Program-made: the position numbers and the translations under genes
Notes under the pieces: model-generated
Database searches by the model: none
What the model was told of the DNA's origin: nothing
The model's input: only the letters and a program-made list of their open reading frames with translations
In this document: in pieces, positions 13,979 through 16,288 of the stretch
Position numbering within the stretch: the first letter of the stretch is position 1
Layout: the number at the start of each line of letters is the position of its first letter
From: an uncultured Verrucomicrobiota bacterium
GTDB taxonomy: Bacteria; Verrucomicrobiota; Verrucomicrobiae; Opitutales; Opitutaceae
Direction: 5' to 3'
DNA: 16,288 nt
Assembly: GCA_946482165.1 (NCBI GenBank)
Contig: CAMLQS010000087.1
Span: forward strand, 1-16,288

Positions 13979-14037
13979 GCCAATGGCCTCCCCGTTCGGC
14001 AGAGAATCCAGACCTTGTCTATGCCGAGGCCATTGGC
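13979..14037. repeat. Perfect 12-bp inverted repeat forming a long hairpin
   Basis: GCCAATGGCCTC (13979-13990) and GAGGCCATTGGC (14026-14037) are exact complements. Within the 35-nt loop, GGCA (13998-14001) can pair with TGCC (14022-14025), and AGAC (14010-14013) with GTCT (14017-14020), so the whole segment can fold into one extended hairpin. It lies about 60 nt downstream of the VOC gene's stop (minus strand) and about 180 nt from the lipoprotein stop. No T-run follows, so it is not a standard terminator. Confidence 0.55.
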
Positions 14038-14096
14038 TTGCCGCTGAGTGGTTCGTTCCAGTTCCTGCCGACCCACCGAAATCAGTAAGAACCGAT

Positions 14097-14531
14097 TTAT
14101 TTATTGGCGCAGTTGAACATCCACCGGATGCCGAAGCGGTCGGTGAGCGAGCCGAAGTAGGCGCCCCAGAACATATCCTGCAGCGGCATTTCCACCGCGC
14201 CGCCTTCGCCAAGCGCGGCAAAGAGCCGGTCGGTCTCGGCTCGGGTGTCGGGCTCGAGGTTGATGTAGACGTTGTTTCCCTGGTTCAGCTTAAACCCCAT
14301 CGACTCGGGCGCGTCGGTGCCCATGAGCACGTGGCCGCCGAGGATGGGCAGGGCGACGTGCATCACGAGATTGGCGTCGGCTTCGGGCGGAGGCGGTTGG
14401 TTGGGGCAGGGCGGGCAGTCCTTGAAGCGGCCGATCGGGCAGGAGTATTCCGAGCGGAAGACCGTTTTGTAGAACGCGAAGGCTTCTTCGGTGTTGCGGG
14501 CGAAGTTTAGGTAGGTGCTGACACGGGCCAT
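14097..14531 (-). CDS. PhnB-like VOC-family protein
   Basis: A 144-residue protein of the vicinal oxygen chelate superfamily, PhnB/DUF1338-unrelated subgroup often annotated as 3-demethylubiquinone-methyltransferase-like or glyoxalase-like. It contains the typical N-terminal strand-helix STYLNFARNTEEAFAFYKTV (5-24), VMHVALPILGGHVLMGTD (56-73), NNVYINLEPDTRAETDRLFA (86-105) and the ending WGAYFGSLTDRFGIRWMFN (122-140), which is the PhnB signature. Its function is unknown; such proteins are small stand-alone binding or enzyme units. Three cysteines in SCPIGRFKDCPPCPN (30-44) form a local cluster that is uncommon among relatives I know. The start at 14531 is preceded by CCTCCTCTACC and no Shine-Dalgarno sequence. 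It is divergent from lnt. The PhnB-like assignment is confident; the reaction is not. Confidence 0.88.
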   Translation of the reverse strand: MARVSTYLNFARNTEEAFAFYKTVFRSEYSCPIGRFKDCPPCPNQPPPPEADANLVMHVALPILGGHVLMGTDAPESMGFKLNQGNNVYINLEPDTRAETDRLFAALGEGGAVEMPLQDMFWGAYFGSLTDRFGIRWMFNCANK

Positions 14532-14708
14532 GGTAGAGGAGGGGTTGAGGGTTCGCAGCTATAAGGGTTCGTAGCTTCTACGGATGAGGAGGGACGTCGC
14601 GGACAGGCGCTCGCGAAATTTTTTGGAGTTTTGCCGATTCCGACGGAGCGCCAAGGGTAGCTCGAAGAGTTGCAGTCGCCAGCCGGACTGCGGCAAGTTC
14701 GTCGGTTT
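14532..14708. other. VOC/lnt divergent spacer with short repeats and hairpins
   Basis: A 12-nt direct repeat with one mismatch occurs at 14549-14560 (GGGTTCGCAGCT) and 14565-14576 (GGGTTCGTAGCT), period 16. The second copy runs into a hairpin CGTAG-CTT-CTACG (14570-14582). Further on, TCGCG (14597-14601) and CGCGA (14612-14616) with a following T-rich run (14619-14624) resemble a weak plus-strand terminator or attenuator ahead of lnt. No convincing -35/-10 pair was found. Confidence 0.3.
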
Positions 14709-16288
14709 ATGCCCAAGGAACTTTTGCCGGACATCCCCGCTTACAAGGCCGACGAGGTCCCGGCGGGCGGTGCGTTTATTCGCCGGCACGGGGAGACCTT
14801 CTGGGCGCTCGCGGTGTTTTTGGCGACCGCGGCCGCCTCGGCGGCGATGATGCCTCCGTCGCGGTATCCGGAACTCGCCTACGTCTTCGCGGCGCCGGCG
14901 GTATTTTGGGCCTACCGGGCGCCGCGCTGGAAACTTTACGCGGGGACCGTCCTCGGGGCGCAGGCGCTGGCCTGGACGATCACGCTGGGCTGGCTGCACC
15001 ATGTGACGTGGCTGGGCCTGCTCTTGCTCGGCCCGGTGGTCGGGGCCTGGGTGGGCAGCTGGTTCCTTGCGGTGCGCTGGACGGTTCCGCGGCTCGACGG
15101 TCGGCCTTGGCCGCAACGCGTGTTGGCCCTGTTCGGGCTGGCGGGGTGCTGGGTGCTCGTGGAGTGGACGCGAACCTGGTTCCTCAGCGGTTTTCCCTGG
15201 CTGACGCTCTCGGCGACCCAGTGGGAGCGCTTGAGCGTGCTTCAGCCGGCGGCCTACGTCGGCGCGTGGGGCGTGAGTTTCGTGCTCATCGCGGTGAACG
15301 TGGCCTTCGCCGCCTACGCGTGGAAACTCTTGCGCGGGCTGTGGGCGACGGAGACGGGCGGAACGGGCGAAGGCGCGCCGGAGGTCACGGGGGCGCGCAC
15401 CCGGTGCGCGGAGTTCATCGCGGCGATGGTTCTTCTGCTGGGCTGCCTCCTCCTGACGGCGCGGGACACCTTCAACCGGGCGCGGTTTCATCGTCCCTGG
15501 GCGAGCGTGGGCATCGTGCAGCCGGCCATTCCGCAGACGGTGAAATGGGACCCGGCGGAAGCGCGCGACATCGTGGAGACGCTGAAGGCGGAGACCCTGG
15601 AGGTCGCGAGGATGCAGCCGGATTTTCTGCTCTGGCCGGAGGCGACGACCCCGCTCGCGGCGAAAGGCGACGCGGGGATGCAGGCCTGGACGGAGGAGCT
15701 GGTGAAGCACGCGGGCCGGCCGCTCGTGTTCGGTTCGGTGGCGTATGAGAATCTCGATACGCCCGGGGAGCGCTGGTGGAACGGCGTGTTTCTCGCCACG
15801 CCCGAGGCCGGGATGGCGCCGGAGTTTTACGCCAAGCGGCACCTGGTGCCCTTCGGGGAATACGTTCCCTGGAGGCCGATCCTGGGATGGCTGGAGAAAG
15901 TCGTGCCGGTGGGCGGGGATTTTTTGGAGGGCGAAGATGCCGGGCTGGTCGAGGTGCCGGTGGGCGAGGGGTGGGCGGAGCGGGCGGGCCGGACGAGCCT
16001 CGGGGCCCTGATTTGTTACGAGGACATTTTCCCCGCGCTGGCGCGGAAAAGCGTGGCCGCCGGCGCGGAGGTGCTGGTGGTGAACACGAACAACGGCTGG
16101 TTCGGGGAGGGCGCGGCGGCCTACCAGCACGCGGCGCATTCGGTGCTGCGCGCGGTGGAGACGCGGAGGCCGGTGTTGCGCGCGGGCAACTCAGGTTGGA
16201 GCGGGTGGATCGACGAGTGCGGAGCGATCCGCGCGGTGCTGACCAAGGACCGCGCGACGGGCGAGGTGAGGACGGAGCCGGGGGAACG
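14709..16288 (+). CDS. lnt: Apolipoprotein N-acyltransferase, 3' end cut by window
   Basis: Inner-membrane enzyme that N-acylates the diacylglyceryl cysteine of apolipoproteins, the last step of lipoprotein maturation. The 526 visible codons include a hydrophobic N-terminal half with several membrane segments (about 30-250; for example FWALAVFLATAAASAAM, AGCWVLVEWTRTWFLSGFPW) and a periplasmic nitrilase-fold domain (about 265 onward). The catalytic triad is present: Glu311 in LLWPEATTP, Lys376 in FYAKRHLVPFGEYVP and Cys436 in ALICYEDIFP, corresponding to E. coli Glu267, Lys335 and Cys387. VNTNNGWFG (458-466) is also conserved. The ATG at 14709 was chosen as the first in frame before the membrane region; the frame is open upstream and no Shine-Dalgarno sequence helps, so the start is uncertain. 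The final C-terminal membrane anchor lies outside the window. The upstream lipoprotein is a potential substrate. Confidence 0.95.
   Translation, partial: MPKELLPDIPAYKADEVPAGGAFIRRHGETFWALAVFLATAAASAAMMPPSRYPELAYVFAAPAVFWAYRAPRWKLYAGTVLGAQALAWTITLGWLHHVTWLGLLLLGPVVGAWVGSWFLAVRWTVPRLDGRPWPQRVLALFGLAGCWVLVEWTRTWFLSGFPWLTLSATQWERLSVLQPAAYVGAWGVSFVLIAVNVAFAAYAWKLLRGLWATETGGTGEGAPEVTGARTRCAEFIAAMVLLLGCLLLTARDTFNRARFHRPWASVGIVQPAIPQTVKWDPAEARDIVETLKAETLEVARMQPDFLLWPEATTPLAAKGDAGMQAWTEELVKHAGRPLVFGSVAYENLDTPGERWWNGVFLATPEAGMAPEFYAKRHLVPFGEYVPWRPILGWLEKVVPVGGDFLEGEDAGLVEVPVGEGWAERAGRTSLGALICYEDIFPALARKSVAAGAEVLVVNTNNGWFGEGAAAYQHAAHSVLRAVETRRPVLRAGNSGWSGWIDECGAIRAVLTKDRATGEVRTEPGE

Larger units (their letters stand above)
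13797..14096. other. 300-bp lower-GC gap, possible decayed coding or mobile sequence
   Basis: GC is about 56% against 63-70% around it. Besides the hairpin at 13812-13839, there is a 12-bp perfect inverted repeat at 13979-13990 and 14026-14037 (detailed separately). A 46-codon plus-strand frame (13907-14047) begins MRWLNERRWRDVFSLRETRG. On the minus strand a 24-codon stretch (about 13912-13838) ends in WIIHWNSETRNSIKAV and a stop, and looks like the tail of a real protein. I recognise neither. The combination suggests an eroded insertion, a relic gene or a structured non-coding element; none is proven. Confidence 0.4.

Noticed and set aside
14559..16139. 526-codon minus-strand frame
   Set aside because: Antisense to lnt, which carries the full catalytic triad. 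The shadow is Arg/Pro/His-rich.

Overview
The window is a GC-rich (roughly 65-70% in coding parts) chromosomal stretch from a Gram-negative bacterium. No rRNA, tRNA, complete insertion sequence, phage gene or CRISPR array is visible. Lnt and a lipobox protein point to an outer-membrane cell plan. The SHD1-like domain on a small lipoprotein and the general gene style suggest Verrucomicrobiota (Opitutales/Opitutaceae-like). That placement is an inference from protein style, not a phylogeny.

Layout: (1) 1-970, minus strand, the 5' two thirds of prfC (release factor 3). (2) 1254-1453, a 45-residue single-pass membrane protein followed by a textbook intrinsic terminator. (3) 1495-3909, plus strand: an RlmI-type rRNA methyltransferase, an esterase-D-family hydrolase and a stand-alone CheY-like receiver. 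(4) 3910-4185, an AT-richer gap carrying a 151-bp element with imperfect 31-nt inverted ends built from periodic GCTAA words. (5) 4186-6484, minus strand: a tandem creatininase-family protein whose N-terminal domain has lost its metal ligands, then an exported MsrA. (6) 6592-10478, plus strand: a tight three-gene run of class I photolyase, SRPBCC-epimerase fusion and renalase-like FAD oxidoreductase. (7) 10479-10714, a GC-rich repeat-bearing spacer with a candidate promoter. (8) 10715-11752, a glycine-zipper/PRC-barrel/DUF2382 stress-type protein. (9) 11842-13182, minus strand, a CPA1-type cation/proton antiporter convergent with the previous gene. (10) 13305-13796, a lipoprotein with an SHD1-like domain. 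(11) 13797-14096, a lower-GC (about 56%) gap with two strong hairpins and possible decayed coding sequence. (12) 14097-14531, minus strand, a PhnB-like VOC protein. (13) 14709-16288, the 5' part of lnt, running off the window.

Functionally the window mixes housekeeping (prfC, rlmI, lnt) with damage and stress functions: photolyase and its two redox partners, periplasmic MsrA, the PRC/DUF2382 protein and the antiporter. None of the 15 predicted starts has a well-placed Shine-Dalgarno sequence. I do not see a clearly new multi-gene system. The most unusual items are the intergenic repeat elements, the degenerate tandem creatininase, the structured orphan region at 13.8-14.1 kb and the general absence of Shine-Dalgarno sites.
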